A DNA stretch of 64,000 nucleotides from CAWCTB01 sp963798275 (GCA_963798275.1 CAWCTB010000020.1:1-64000); one strand, 5' to 3'. Numbered from the stretch's first letter, positions 8,656-17,476 are shown. Made by a program: numbers and translations. The notes: generated from the sequence alone by a model not told the origin.

Positions 8656-9953
8656 CTAGACCTGCCGCAGTGCCTCCCGCGCCGCAGCGATTGTCTGCTC
8701 GACATCCTGCGGCGTGTGGGCCACGCTGAGAAATGCCGCTTCGAACTGCGAGGGTGGCAGCCATACTCCGGCGTTGAGCATGGCGTTGTGGAACGAGCCA
8801 AATTTCTTGGTGTCGCTGGTGGCGGCGCTGTCCCAATCTGTGACCTGCTTGTCGGTGAAGAAGAAAGTGAACATTGACCCGACGCGGTTTGCCGTCATCG
8901 CGACGCCCGCTTCTTTTGCGGCCGTCAGCACTCCGGCCACGAGCTAGTCCCGCGTTTTCGTCTAACTGGTTATAGAACGTCTGCCGGTTGGCTTTGAGCT
9001 GGCACAGCGTCGTGATGCCGGCCGCCATGGCCAGCGGATTGCCGCTCAGGGTTCCCGCCTGGTAGACCGGGCCCAGCGGCGCGACCATGTCCATGATCTT
9101 TGCCGCCCCGCCGTACGCGCCCACCGGCAATCCGCCGCCGATGATTTTGCCCATGGTCACCAGGTCGGCCGAGATGTTGTACAGCTCTGCGGCTCCGCCA
9201 AACGCCAGCCGGAATCCGGTCATCACCTCGTCGAGAATGAGCACCGCCGCCCTCGCGCTGAGTAATGGCGCGCAGGCCGTCCAGGTAGCCGGGATTCGGC
9301 GGCACGCAGCCCATATTGCCCACCACCGGTTCCACAATGACGCAGGCAATCTTGTCCTTGAATTTGGCGAAGGCCTCATCGACCGCATTGAGGTTGTTGT
9401 AGGGCAGTGCCAGGGTGAACTCGACAAACTCTTCCGGCACCCCGGCTGAGCCCGGAATGCCTAACGTGGCCACGCCCGATCCGGCTTTTACCAGCAGTGC
9501 ATCACTGTGGCCGTGGTAGCAGCCTTCGAACTTCACGATGAATTTGCGCCCGGTGTAGGCCCGCGCCAGCCGGATCGCCGACATGGTCGCTTCCGTCCCT
9601 GAGCTGACGAAGCGAACTTTCTCGACGGCGGGAAACGCCTCCGTCACCAGCTCCGCCAGGTCAGCTTCGGTCGGAGTCGACGCGCCGAAGCTGGTTCCGT
9701 GTTTCGCCGCCTGCAGGATCGCCTCGATCACGTTGGGTTCGGAGTGCCCCAGGATCAGCGGTCCCCACGAGCCGACGTAGTCGATGTAGCGGTTGCCGTC
9801 GGCGTCCCACACGTAAGCTCCCTCGCCGCGCACCAGGAACGGCGGGTCGCCGCCCACCGAACGAAAAGCTCGCACGGGCGAGTTCACGCCCCCGGGGATG
9901 AGTTTTTCAGCGCGCTTTTGCAGAGCGCGGGACTTTTCGAGCGATCGGGCCAT
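8656..9953 (-). CDS. hemL: Glutamate-1-semialdehyde 2,1-aminomutase, two frame breaks
   Basis: PLP enzyme that converts glutamate-1-semialdehyde to 5-aminolevulinate, the C5 entry to tetrapyrroles. The N-terminal segment is typical (LIPGGVNSPVRAF, GSWGPLILGH, SSGTEATMSAIRLAR, FEGCYHGHSD, EPVVGNMGC). The middle segment carries LILDEVMTGFR and TMGKIIGGGLPVGAYGG with the Schiff-base lysine, and the last segment ends SVAHTPQDVEQT. The segments lie in three successive frames; the breaks are at about 9244-9255 (GGGCGGCGGTG where GGGCGCGGTG is expected) and about 8943-8952. Each needs removal of one base, giving 431 aa, the normal length. An essential gene with two such breaks points to consensus error. 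Confidence 0.9.
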
Positions 9954-10262
9954 GATGACGGATTCCTCTTAAGGCCGCCCCAAATCGGCACTTTCGGGGC
10001 GGCAAACCATGGAGTTTATCAGGCACCCCGCGCCCGTGGGTGTGCGAACGGTCACACCTCTGGGGGGTGACGGAACCCAGGGTAAGTCGTCCAAAGAACA
10101 TTGCCGGTATGGGAAGTTGGGTAAGCCTGGACCGATTTCGCGCAACCAGTCCCGCCGCCCGGCATCGAACTTAAGGTATGGAACGGGTATAATCAAAGGC
10201 GCACTTCTCCGGGCGGTAACCTGCCCCTGAAGAATTTCCAGCCGCGATTTTGCGTATTACAC
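9954..10262 (+). promoter_or_regulatory. Intergenic region with a TATAAT promoter for the S41 homologue
   Basis: About 310 bp lie between the divergent hemL and S41 genes. A perfect -10 hexamer TATAAT is at 10188-10193, preceded at 17-bp spacing by the weak -35 TCGAAC (10165-10170). It predicts a start near 10200 and a leader of about 60 nt. Nothing else was recognised in the remainder. Confidence 0.45.
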
Positions 10263-11489
10263 ATGTCAAAGACCACCAAGCTCGTCGTACTCGGTCTCTC
10301 CTTTCTGCTCGCCTCGTTTGTCGTGGCCGGCGGGTTAGGCGTTAAGGCTGCCACCAGCAACGATGATTCCTACCACCAGCTCGGGGTGTATAGCGAGGTG
10401 CTCTCGCGCATCCGCACGGAGTACGTCGAGGATCCCAACATTACCAAGGTGACCAACGGTGCACTGCATGGGCTGCTGGAGTCGCTGGACGCCAACTCCA
10501 GCTATCTTGATCCGCAGGAGTACAAGGACTACAAACAGCGCAAGAACGAGGGTAAGGCGACCATCGGCGCAGCGATTTCCAAGCGCTACGGTTACGCCGC
10601 TGTCATCTCGGTGATCCCTGGCGGACCGGCCGAAAAGGCAGGAGTCGACGCAGGCGACATCATCGAGGCCATCGAAGGCCGTTCTACCCGCGACATGTCA
10701 CTGGCAGAGATCGACGGCTTGCTGGCGGGGCAGCCCGGTTCCGTCATTAACGTTTCTGTGGTGCGCCCACGCAAAGCGGAGCCGGTGAAGACCGCCATCA
10801 CTCGCGCCATGGTGACCGACCCACCCGTCTCCGACAAGATGATGGAAGACAACATCGGCTACATCAAGATCGACGACTTCCCCAAAGGCCGCGCCCAGGA
10901 CGTGGCGGCCAAAGTCAAAGCTCTGGAGAAGGCCGGAGCTAAGAAGATCATCCTCGACTTGCGTAACTCCGGCGATGGCGACGAAGAAGAGGGCATCGCC
11001 ACCGCCAACCTCTTCTTGAACCACGGCACCATCACCTACCTGCAGGGGCAGAAATATCCCAAGCAGATCTTTACCGCCGATCCGCAGAAGGCCGTGGTGA
11101 CCAACCTGCCCATCGTGGTGCTGGTGAATCGCGGCACCGCCGGCCCGGCCGAAATCGTGGCTTCGGCGCTGATGGAGAATGCGCGCGCCGATGTCGTCGG
11201 CGATAAGACCTTCGGCTCCGGTTCCATCCAGAAGGTCATCGAGATGCCCGACGGCTCCGCCCTCATGCTCTCGGTGGCGAAGTACTATTCGCCCTCCGGC
11301 AAGGCGCTGCAGGACACCGCCATCACGCCCAATATCCTGGTCGCCGACAGCACCGATGACTTCCTGGTGCCCGACGAAGACGAGAATGCCCAGGAGGAGC
11401 AGCAGCAGGAGAAGCAGAAGCAGGCCCAGCCCGACGATCAACTCAACAAAGCGATCGAGGTGCTGAAAGGCCAGCCCCAGAAAGCCTAG
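10263..11489 (+). CDS. S41/C-terminal processing protease homologue, predicted catalytically inactive
   Basis: A 408-residue exported protein: signal/anchor (LVVLGLSFLLASFVVAGGLG), an N-terminal helical region, a PDZ domain about 95-170, an S41 core about 190-365 and a Q/E/K-rich tail. It aligns with CtpA/CtpB, but the nucleophile position (Ser309 in B. subtilis CtpB) is Gly294 in NRGTAGPAEIV and the general-base Lys position (Lys334) is Ser319 in TFGSGSIQ; Gln323 (CtpB Gln338) is kept. The usual DLRNNPGG also reads DLRNSGDGD. The spacing of 25 residues between the two catalytic positions is conserved, so the alignment is secure. It probably binds rather than cleaves C-terminal tails in the periplasm. 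No frame break is visible. Confidence 0.88.
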   Translation: MSKTTKLVVLGLSFLLASFVVAGGLGVKAATSNDDSYHQLGVYSEVLSRIRTEYVEDPNITKVTNGALHGLLESLDANSSYLDPQEYKDYKQRKNEGKATIGAAISKRYGYAAVISVIPGGPAEKAGVDAGDIIEAIEGRSTRDMSLAEIDGLLAGQPGSVINVSVVRPRKAEPVKTAITRAMVTDPPVSDKMMEDNIGYIKIDDFPKGRAQDVAAKVKALEKAGAKKIILDLRNSGDGDEEEGIATANLFLNHGTITYLQGQKYPKQIFTADPQKAVVTNLPIVVLVNRGTAGPAEIVASALMENARADVVGDKTFGSGSIQKVIEMPDGSALMLSVAKYYSPSGKALQDTAITPNILVADSTDDFLVPDEDENAQEEQQQEKQKQAQPDDQLNKAIEVLKGQPQKA

Positions 11490-11516
11490 CCTTTGGCCAA
11501 TTCAGCAATCCAACAG

Positions 11517-11548
11517 CCGCGGACCTTCGGGCCCGCGGTTTTTGTTTT
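11517..11548 (+). terminator. Intrinsic terminator after the S41 gene
   Basis: Stem CCGCGGACC / GGCCCGCGG with one A-C mismatch around a TTCG loop (11517-11538), followed by TTTTTGTTTT. This is a canonical intrinsic terminator 28 bp beyond the stop codon. Confidence 0.88.
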
Positions 11549-11730
11549 GCACTGGAAGAAGCGCGTTCCGAGGCGCACGCTCCAAGCGCGTACGGTCGTG
11601 CCCCCTTGAGCCGGAGAATCCTGCCGCCTTCCGCATACCGCCCCTTTCGCGATGACATCCTCCGCGCTTCCGCGGCCCATTCCCAACGCCTGTTTATAAT
11701 CCTGCATTACGTCGTACGAAGGAGATCGAC

Positions 11731-12477
11731 ATGGCAGGAGTGGAAGGCCGGGTTGCGCTGGTTACCGGAGCCTCGCAGGGCATTGGCCGCGCCTGTGCGC
11801 TGGTGCTGGCCGAGGCGGGAGCAACGGTTGCGCTCTGCGCCCGCAACCAGGAAAAGCTCGAACAACTTGCCGGCGAGATCAATGGCAAGGGTGGCCAGGC
11901 TGCAGCCTTCAAGATGGACGTCGGCCACGAAGACGAGATCAAGGCCGGGGTGAAAGCCGTCATCGCCCACTTCGGCAAGATCGACATCCTGGTCAACAAC
12001 GCGGGCGTCACCCGCGATCAACTCATTTTGCGCATGAAGCGCGCCGACTGGGACGACGTCCTCAACACCAACCTCACCGGCCCCTTCCTGCTCACCCAGG
12101 CGGTGATCGGCTCCATGCTCAAGCAACGCTGGGGACGCATCATCAACATCACCAGCATCTTCGGCCAGATCGGCCAGGCTGGGCAGGCCAACTACGCTTC
12201 CTCCAAGGCCGGACTGATCGGCCTCACCATGGCCACGGCGCGCGAAGTTGCTTCCCGCAACATCACCGTCAACGCCGTTGCTCCCGGCTGGATCGACACC
12301 GCCATGACCTCGGTTCTCCCCGACGAACTGAAAGAGACGATGCTCAAGAACATCCCACTCGGCCGTATCGGCAGCGACCTCGATGTGGCCCACGCCGTGA
12401 AGTTCCTCGCCTCGGAAGAGGCCGGCTACATCACCGGCGAAGTGCTCAAAGTCAACGGCGGCATCCTGATGGGGTGA
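11731..12477 (+). CDS. fabG: 3-oxoacyl-[ACP] reductase
   Basis: A 248-residue short-chain dehydrogenase that reduces 3-oxoacyl-ACP with NADPH in fatty-acid elongation. The glycine motif TGASQGIG lies near residue 13, DILVNNAGVTRD near 90, the catalytic Ser in INITSIFGQ, the Tyr and Lys in NYASSKAG, and the C-terminal EVLKVNGGILMG is the classic FabG ending. AAGGAG lies seven bases before the ATG. It stands alone, without fabD/fabF/acpP, so it could serve another acyl pathway, but the close match to housekeeping FabG favours the named role. Confidence 0.9.
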   Translation: MAGVEGRVALVTGASQGIGRACALVLAEAGATVALCARNQEKLEQLAGEINGKGGQAAAFKMDVGHEDEIKAGVKAVIAHFGKIDILVNNAGVTRDQLILRMKRADWDDVLNTNLTGPFLLTQAVIGSMLKQRWGRIINITSIFGQIGQAGQANYASSKAGLIGLTMATAREVASRNITVNAVAPGWIDTAMTSVLPDELKETMLKNIPLGRIGSDLDVAHAVKFLASEEAGYITGEVLKVNGGILMG

Positions 12478-12510
12478 ACTGTCCTGAACTGAACCGTCCT
12501 GAACTGAATG
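12478..12510. repeat. 15-bp tandem duplication
   Basis: Directly behind the fabG stop the motif GTCCTGAACTGAA occurs twice in tandem with 15-bp spacing and a third partial copy. It may carry the Shine-Dalgarno-poor leader of the following gene; no function is assigned. Confidence 0.55.
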
Positions 12511-12517
12511 GTCAGAG

Positions 12518-13009
12518 ATGACGCCGGTGGCCGAGATCGTTGCCGTAACAACTCCGGAACAGATCGAGCAGGTTCGCCCGCTGCTGCGCGCTTACCAGTC
12601 CGAATTGCCGGCCCGGTACGGCTTTCCAAATCGCGAATGGCTCAACCTTCCTGGCGAATACGCACCGCCGCAAGGCGCGCTACTGCTGGCCACGGTTGCC
12701 GGACAGCCGGTTGGCTGCGTGGGATTGCGCCCCCACCCGCTTGCCGGCGCCTGCGAGATGAAGCGCCTCTACGTCCGCCCGACCTTTCGCGGGGACAAGA
12801 TAGGTGTCCTTCTCGTGGAGAACATCATTGTCGTCGCCCGCCGCCTGGGCTATTCTCGCCTGCGCCTCGACACCCATCCTCCGACCATGCGGGCCGCCGT
12901 GGAACTGTACCGCCGCTTCGGGTTTCGCGAGGTTACGGCGGAATCGATGCCCGCGGTTGACGGGCTCAGTTACATGGAGTTGCACCTAGAATCGGATAGA
13001 GACCGATGA
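12518..13009 (+). CDS. GNAT-family N-acetyltransferase
   Basis: A 163-residue acetyl-CoA dependent transferase. The fold is recognisable from the beta4 strand GCVGLRPH, the acetyl-CoA loop region VRPTFRGDKIGVLLVENII (R-x-x-G-x-G/A variant, here RGDKIG) and the C-terminal AVELYRRFGFREV. The substrate is not predictable; families of this form include aminoglycoside, polyamine and small-molecule acetylases. It lies 40 bp after fabG in the same direction and may be cotranscribed, though the tandem repeat between them leaves no clear ribosome site. Confidence 0.82.
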   Translation: MTPVAEIVAVTTPEQIEQVRPLLRAYQSELPARYGFPNREWLNLPGEYAPPQGALLLATVAGQPVGCVGLRPHPLAGACEMKRLYVRPTFRGDKIGVLLVENIIVVARRLGYSRLRLDTHPPTMRAAVELYRRFGFREVTAESMPAVDGLSYMELHLESDRDR

Positions 13010-13205
13010 GATTTTCTACAGGTCCGCCCATTGGTGGGGTACCCCTCCACTTTGGTAACTCATAAGTAATTATTACAGATTGGTTAATGGAAAGCCTCTC
13101 GTCAAGAACTAGGCGGCATGGCGCAAGAAATCCCTTGCAACCCGCAATCGACTGTGGTTACTATGCAGTCAACACCGTATGCCACTTCAAGGACGTGAAC
13201 CCGAT

Positions 13206-13616
13206 ATGAACATCGGTGAAACCATCCGGAATTACCGCTTACAAAAAGGAATGTCCCAGGGCGATATCGAGAAGCGTACCGGCCTGTTGCGCTGTTACCT
13301 TTCTCGAGTCGAAAACGGACATACCATTCCGTCGCTGGATACTCTGGCCAAGATTGCCAATGCGATGGAACTCCCGCTGGCGCAGTTCTTCAGCGACGGC
13401 GCGAGCGATAACGGCAGCAAGTCGGCGCCCCACCTGGGTGAAGATGAGGTTCGCTTTCTGTCGCAGATTCGCCGCTACTCCCCCAACCTGAACGACAGCG
13501 ATCGCAAACTGGTGCTCGCTATGGTGAAGAAAATGGCGGCCAGCGCCGCCCGCTACCCCGGCGCGTTTCTAGAGAAGCACTTCCCTCCAAGGCTGCCGCC
13601 AGCGCCTCGACGCTGA
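13206..13616 (+). CDS. XRE-family transcriptional regulator
   Basis: A 136-residue regulator with a lambda-repressor type helix-turn-helix at residues 5-60 (IGETIRNYRLQKGMSQGDIE ... LSRVENGHTIPSLDTLAKIA). A linker and a C-terminal helical part (DRKLVLAMVKKMAASAARYPGAF) follow. ATG 13206 is selected because the HTH family starts here; AAGGA is 12 bases upstream. The preceding spacer holds GGGGTACCCC (13036-13045), a palindrome that could be an operator but also resembles the GGTACC-rich element at 25105. Target genes are unknown. Confidence 0.85.
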   Translation: MNIGETIRNYRLQKGMSQGDIEKRTGLLRCYLSRVENGHTIPSLDTLAKIANAMELPLAQFFSDGASDNGSKSAPHLGEDEVRFLSQIRRYSPNLNDSDRKLVLAMVKKMAASAARYPGAFLEKHFPPRLPPAPRR

Positions 13617-13724
13617 GTGGCGCCGCAAGCATGCTGCTGTCTCTCCCCGCGTCGCCTACTCTGGAGGAAGGCTTCAGATATTCTCACAGTAGCGGCTTCA
13701 TCCATTTCAAAACGCAGAGGCATC

Positions 13725-15294
13725 ATGAGCAAGATTCAACGCGCCATCTTGAGCGTCACCGATAAGACCGGGCTGGCGGAGTTCGCGCGCCGCCTGCAAA
13801 CCCTGGGCGTCGAACTGATTTCCACCGGCGGCACCGCCAAATTACTGCGCGACTCCGGCATCGCCGTGAAGGACATTTCCGACCTCACCGGCTTTCCTGA
13901 AATGCTCGACGGTCGCGTCAAGACTTTGCATCCCAAGGTGCATGGCGGCATCCTGCACGTCCGCGATAACCCGCAGCATCGCGCCGCCGTCGCCGAGCAC
14001 GGCATCCAGCCGATCGACATGGTCGTGGTCAATCTGTACGCCTTCGAGAAGACCGTCTCCAAGCCGGGCGTCGAGTTCCACGACATCATCGAGAACATCG
14101 ACATTGGCGGCCCGTCGATGGTGCGTTCGGCGGCAAAAAATTTTCAGGACGTCGCTATTGTGACCTCTCCCGGCGATTACGACGCGATCGCAGAGGAGAT
14201 GGAGTCGAGCGGCGGATCGCTCTCGCTGAAGACGAAATGGCGCCTGGCACAAAAGGCGTTCGCTACCACGGCGGCCTACGATTCGGCGATTGCGTCGACG
14301 CTGGAGCGCATCGCCGCCCCCGGGAAGGAAGGCGATAAGTTCAACCTCGCCGCGGGCGCAGGATTTCCCGAGACGCTGCGGCTCTCCTTCCACAAGGCTT
14401 TCGATCTGCGCTACGGCGAGAACCCGCACCAGAAAGCCGCGCTGTACAGCGACGGCTCGGGCAAGGGCGTGGCCAACGGCAAGCAGCTTCAGGGCAAGGA
14501 ACTCAGCTACAACAACATCGTCGACCTGCAGGCCGCGTGGGACCTGGCGCAGGAGTTCGACGAGCCCGTGGTGCGCCATCATCAAGCACACCAACCCCTG
14601 CGGCACGGCCATCGCTCCTACATTGTCAGAGTCCTACAAACGGGCACTGGAGTGCGATCCGGTGTCGGCGTTCGGCGGGGTTATCGGCGTGAACCGTCCC
14701 ATCGACGCGGACACTGCCAGCGAGATGGCGAAGCTCTTTCTCGAAGTGATTGCCGCACCCGGTTTCGATCCTGCCGCGCGCGAAATCTTCGCCGCCAAGA
14801 AGAACTTGCGCCTGGTCGAAGTTGTCCCCATGGAGCAGAAGTGGGTATTGAAGAATGTCTCCGGCGGCATACTGTTGCAGGACAACGACGTGCGCCCGCT
14901 GAGCGACGCCGATCTGAAAGTGGTCAGCCAGCGCAAGCCGACCGAGCAGGAGATGCGCGACCTGCTGTTCGCGTGGAAGGTGTGCAAGCACGTGAAGTCG
15001 AATGCCATCCTCTACGCGCGCAACGGCCAGACCACGGGCGTCGGCGCCGGCCAGATGAGCCGCGTCGATTCGGCGCGTATCGGCGCAATGAAATCGGTGC
15101 TGGGCATCAAGGGCTCGGTCGCCGCGTCGGACGCGTTCTTCCCGTTCCCCGACGGAGTCGAGGTCATCGCCGAAGCCGGCGCAACGGCCATCATCCAGCC
15201 CGGCGGCTCTGTGCGCGACCAGGAAGTAATCGACACCGCCAACCGGCTTGGCCTGGCGATGGTGCTGACCGGGGTACGGCACTTCCGCCACTGA
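13725..15294 (+). CDS. purH: Bifunctional AICAR formyltransferase/IMP cyclohydrolase, one frame break
   Basis: Catalyses the last two steps of IMP synthesis. The N-terminal MGS-like IMP cyclohydrolase domain shows ISTGGTAKLLRDSGI, GFPEMLDGRVKTLHPKVHGG and IDIGGPSMVRSAAKN. The C-terminal transformylase domain shows FDLRYGENPHQKAALY, the catalytic Lys-His in IIKHTNPCG, ECDPVSAFGG and DAFFPFPDGV. The two halves are in different frames; the switch is at about 14566-14573, where GTGGTGCGCC stands for the expected GTGTGCGCC. Removing one G gives 522 aa, normal for PurH. The start MSKIQRAILSVTDK at 13725 is set by homology; the open frame to 13617 upstream is not part of the family. Confidence 0.92.
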
Positions 15295-15300
15295 GACAGG

Positions 15301-15328
15301 TTGACAGTATATATTCCGAGTATATACT
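15301..15328 (+). promoter_or_regulatory. vapBC promoter with embedded palindromic operator
   Basis: TTGACA (15301-15306), 16-bp spacer and TATACT (15323-15328) make a near-consensus promoter. The perfect palindrome GTATATA-N7-TATATAC (15307-15313 and 15321-15327) covers the spacer and -10 box and is the likely VapB/VapBC autoregulation site. The start of transcription should fall at about 15334-15336, that is on the ATG at 15335, and no Shine-Dalgarno is present, so the mRNA is probably leaderless. Confidence 0.82.
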
Positions 15329-15334
15329 TATCTC

Positions 15335-15577
15335 ATGAGCAAGATTGCCAAATTGTTTCGCAACGGCAACAGCCAGGCGGTGCGGCTGCCGCAGGAGTTC
15401 CGCTTTGCCGGCGACCGGGTACGGGTTCGTCGCGTTCACGGTGGGGTTTTGCTTGAGCCGGTTGAATGGGATGTGCGCGGATGGCTGTCGCAACTTGACC
15501 GCAGCCGGCCTTCAGAGACCTTCATGAAGGGCGGGCGGAAGCAGCCCATCACTCCCAAGCGCCGCATCTTTGATTGA
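15335..15577 (+). CDS. vapB: VapB-type antitoxin (AbrB/MazE swapped-hairpin)
   Basis: An 80-residue antitoxin. The N-terminal half, AKLFRNGNSQAVRLPQEFRF, is the signature of the VapB/AbrB DNA-binding domain. The C-terminal half is expected to be the toxin-wrapping tail (RSRPSETFMKGGRKQPITP). It is directly upstream of a PIN-domain gene and transcribed from its own palindrome-containing promoter, consistent with a type II toxin-antitoxin operon under negative autoregulation. Translation likely begins on a leaderless transcript. Confidence 0.9.
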   Translation: MSKIAKLFRNGNSQAVRLPQEFRFAGDRVRVRRVHGGVLLEPVEWDVRGWLSQLDRSRPSETFMKGGRKQPITPKRRIFD

Positions 15578-15584
15578 AACCCGA

Positions 15585-15995
15585 ATGAAATACCTGCTCG
15601 ACACCAACGCCTGCGTCGCGGTACTTCGGGGGAAGCCAAAGAGTGTGGCCGCCAACCTCGAGCAGGCTGTCAGCCGTGGCGATGCCATACTGCTGTCCTC
15701 GATTGTGCTGCACGAACTTTGGTACGGCGTGTACAACAGCTCCCGGGTCGCGGAACAGACCCGGCATCTCTCCAATTTTCTGGCGGCCCCGATGCAGGTC
15801 GTCGTCTTCGACGAACACGACGCCCAGGCTGCCGGCGAAAGTCGCGTCGCCCTCGAATCCATTGGGAAACGCATCGGCGCCTACGACACTTTGATCGCAG
15901 CCCAATGCCTTCGCCATGGCTGTACCCTCATCACCGCCAATGTCTCCGAATTCTCGCGGGTCAAAGGTCTCAGGTGGGAGGACTGGACGAAATAG
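15585..15995 (+). CDS. vapC: VapC-type PIN-domain ribonuclease toxin
   Basis: A PIN-domain endoribonuclease of about 136 residues, expected to cleave tRNA or rRNA when free of VapB. Acidic metal ligands are seen in KYLLDTNACV (Asp6), in LHELWYG (Glu) and in GAYDTLIAA (Asp). The fourth position, usually Asp in TxDxxxF, reads TANVSEF here, so one canonical acid is replaced by Asn as in many functional VapCs. ATG 15585 starts eight bases after the vapB stop; TTG 15570, overlapping vapB, is an alternative start. It converges on the relE-like gene of a second toxin-antitoxin pair. Confidence 0.9.
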   Translation: MKYLLDTNACVAVLRGKPKSVAANLEQAVSRGDAILLSSIVLHELWYGVYNSSRVAEQTRHLSNFLAAPMQVVVFDEHDAQAAGESRVALESIGKRIGAYDTLIAAQCLRHGCTLITANVSEFSRVKGLRWEDWTK

Positions 15996-16011
15996 CTCAC
16001 GAACCGACTTC

Positions 16012-16281
16012 TCAGCGATACACGTCGCGGCGGTGACCGACGCGGAGAACCAGCACCACCAGCCGGTCGTCTTCGATACGCGTGATCAGCCGGTAATCTC
16101 CAATGCGGTATTTCCAGAACTCGCCCAGACGTTCGCCATGCAGCGCCTCGCCAATGCTGCGGGGATTCTCCAAGGGTGCGATGCGCCCGTGGAGGAACTT
16201 CAGGATGCGCTGCGCCGCTAGGCGGTCCAGCTTTTCCAGTTGCCGGAGCGCCGTGTCCGCAAGCTCAATCGTCCAGGCCAA
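16012..16281 (-). CDS. RelE/ParE-family toxin
   Basis: An 89-residue toxin of the RelE/ParE superfamily. It has the typical AWTIELADTALRQLEKLD start, an LGEFWKYRIGDYRLITRIED central strand pair and the VLRVGHRRDVYR terminus, which carries the Arg/His/Tyr residues used by mRNA-cleaving RelE members. Its start overlaps the end of the antitoxin gene by 17 bases, showing translational coupling. Its stop lies only 16 bp from the vapC stop, so the two toxin genes meet tail to tail. Confidence 0.9.
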   Translation of the reverse strand: MAWTIELADTALRQLEKLDRLAAQRILKFLHGRIAPLENPRSIGEALHGERLGEFWKYRIGDYRLITRIEDDRLVVLVLRVGHRRDVYR

Positions 16282-16489
16282 GGCGCTTCGCTACCTCGTC
16301 TAGCGAATGGGTTGCTTCTTTGCCGCTTCGTACTCGACCCAGGACACGCTCTGCAGCGTGCGCGTCCTCCAGGTCTTCAAGGTGCCTCAGGATCGCCTCG
16401 CGTGCATAGAAGGTCTTGGTTCGCCCCGTACGCTTGGCCAGCTTATCGAGGCGTTTTTCGATGGATTGCGGGAGCCGAATCGCCAGCAT
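16265..16489 (-). CDS. Ribbon-helix-helix antitoxin (RelB/CopG-like)
   Basis: A 74-residue antitoxin. The N-terminal LAIRLPQSIEKRLDKLAKRT is a ribbon-helix-helix DNA-binding unit (beta strand LAIRLP followed by helices), and the acidic tail (EDLEDAHAAERVLGRV) should bind the toxin. GGAGG lies four bases before the ATG. A perfect palindrome immediately upstream (16506-16523) is the likely operator. Together with the overlapping toxin gene it forms a complete type II module. Confidence 0.88.
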   Translation of the reverse strand: MLAIRLPQSIEKRLDKLAKRTGRTKTFYAREAILRHLEDLEDAHAAERVLGRVRSGKEATHSLDEVAKRLGLDD

Positions 16490-16505
16490 ATTGCCTCCGC
16501 TGCGC

Positions 16506-16523
16506 TGCTATACAAGTATAGCA
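16506..16523 (-). promoter_or_regulatory. Operator/promoter palindrome of the relBE-like pair
   Basis: TGCTATAC-AA-GTATAGCA: 8-bp perfect arms, 16 bp upstream of the antitoxin ATG. Read on the minus strand it contains TATACT, a good -10 box, so repressor binding would occlude the promoter. The -35 box is not obvious. Confidence 0.78.
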
Positions 16524-16524
16524 C

Positions 16525-17476
16525 TTAACTGGATTTCTTCCTGCCCGCCACTACCCGCGGAATCCCCTGCAAGTCCGGCACCACGCGAATGTCATCCCAC
16601 AATGTGGGATCGAGGAGCGCAACCACAGAGTCGCGCATCGAGTAGCCAATCTCTATCGCCAGCCAGCCGCCGGGTTTCAGCGCCCGGTGCGCCTGCTTGG
16701 CCAGCGGGCCGATGACGTCCAGCCCGTGCTGCCCGGCAAATACCGCGACCCGCGGCTCGAACTCTTTCACCGACTTCTGCACCTTGTCGGCTTCGCCGTA
16801 CCCGACATACGGTGGATTGCTGACCACGAAATCAAAGTCGCGGAGTTCTGTCGTTGGAATAGGGGTCCCGCGACTGCCTCCGCCCGCTGGCGGTCTCTCT
16901 TCTCTCGGGATGACTGGGAGAGAGGTGTTGGCGAGCTTCGCGCAGCACATCCCGTTGCTGGAACTTCACCCGGCTGTCCGCTTGCAACCGGACCGCATTG
17001 GCGCTAGCGATCTCCAGAGCGTCGGCGGACACGTCCACCGCGTACACCTCAGCAAATGGCAATTCGTGGGCCAGCGCGATGGCAACGCATCCCGAGCCGG
17101 TGCCGACGTCCACGATCCTGGTTTTGCGCCCGGCGGTCGGCTGCGTCTCACGCAGGATTTCCAGTACCGTCTCCACCAGGTGCTCCGTCTCCGGACGCGG
17201 GATCAGCACCGCCGGCGATACCACGAAATCCAGCCCCCAGAATTCCTGGTGCCCGGTAATGTACTGCGCGGGCATGCCGGTGGAGCGCTGGGCGACCACC
17301 TCGTGATAGCGGGCCTGCTCTTCGGGACTCAACTCCCGCTCCGGATGAGCGTAGAGATAGGCGCGGTTCACGCCCAGCACGAACATCAGCAGCGTCTCGC
17401 CGTTCAGGCGTGGCGAGCCGATGTCGGCGGCTTCCAGCCGCTCCACCGCCGCCGCCAGCGCTTGCTTTAATTGCAC
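16525..17476 (-). CDS. prmC: Release factor glutamine methyltransferase, frame break and internal repeat-like insertion
   Basis: N5-glutamine methyltransferase that modifies the GGQ motif of release factors. The N-terminal helical domain (LNGETLLMFVLGVNRAYLYAHPE) and the SAM-binding core (VDVGTGSGCVAIALAHELP, AVDVSADALEIA) are in one frame. The catalytic NPPY (VVSNPPYVGYG) and ALKPGGWLAIEIGY are in the next. The switch falls in 16832-16950, within an extra stretch whose translations (SHPERRETASG in one frame, VIPREERPPAGGGSRG in the other) resemble those of the widespread HPERSEGS-type REP palindromes. Corrected length is 316 aa, about 25-35 longer than usual, consistent with such an insertion. 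It follows prfA by 38 bp, the classic pair. Confidence 0.85.
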
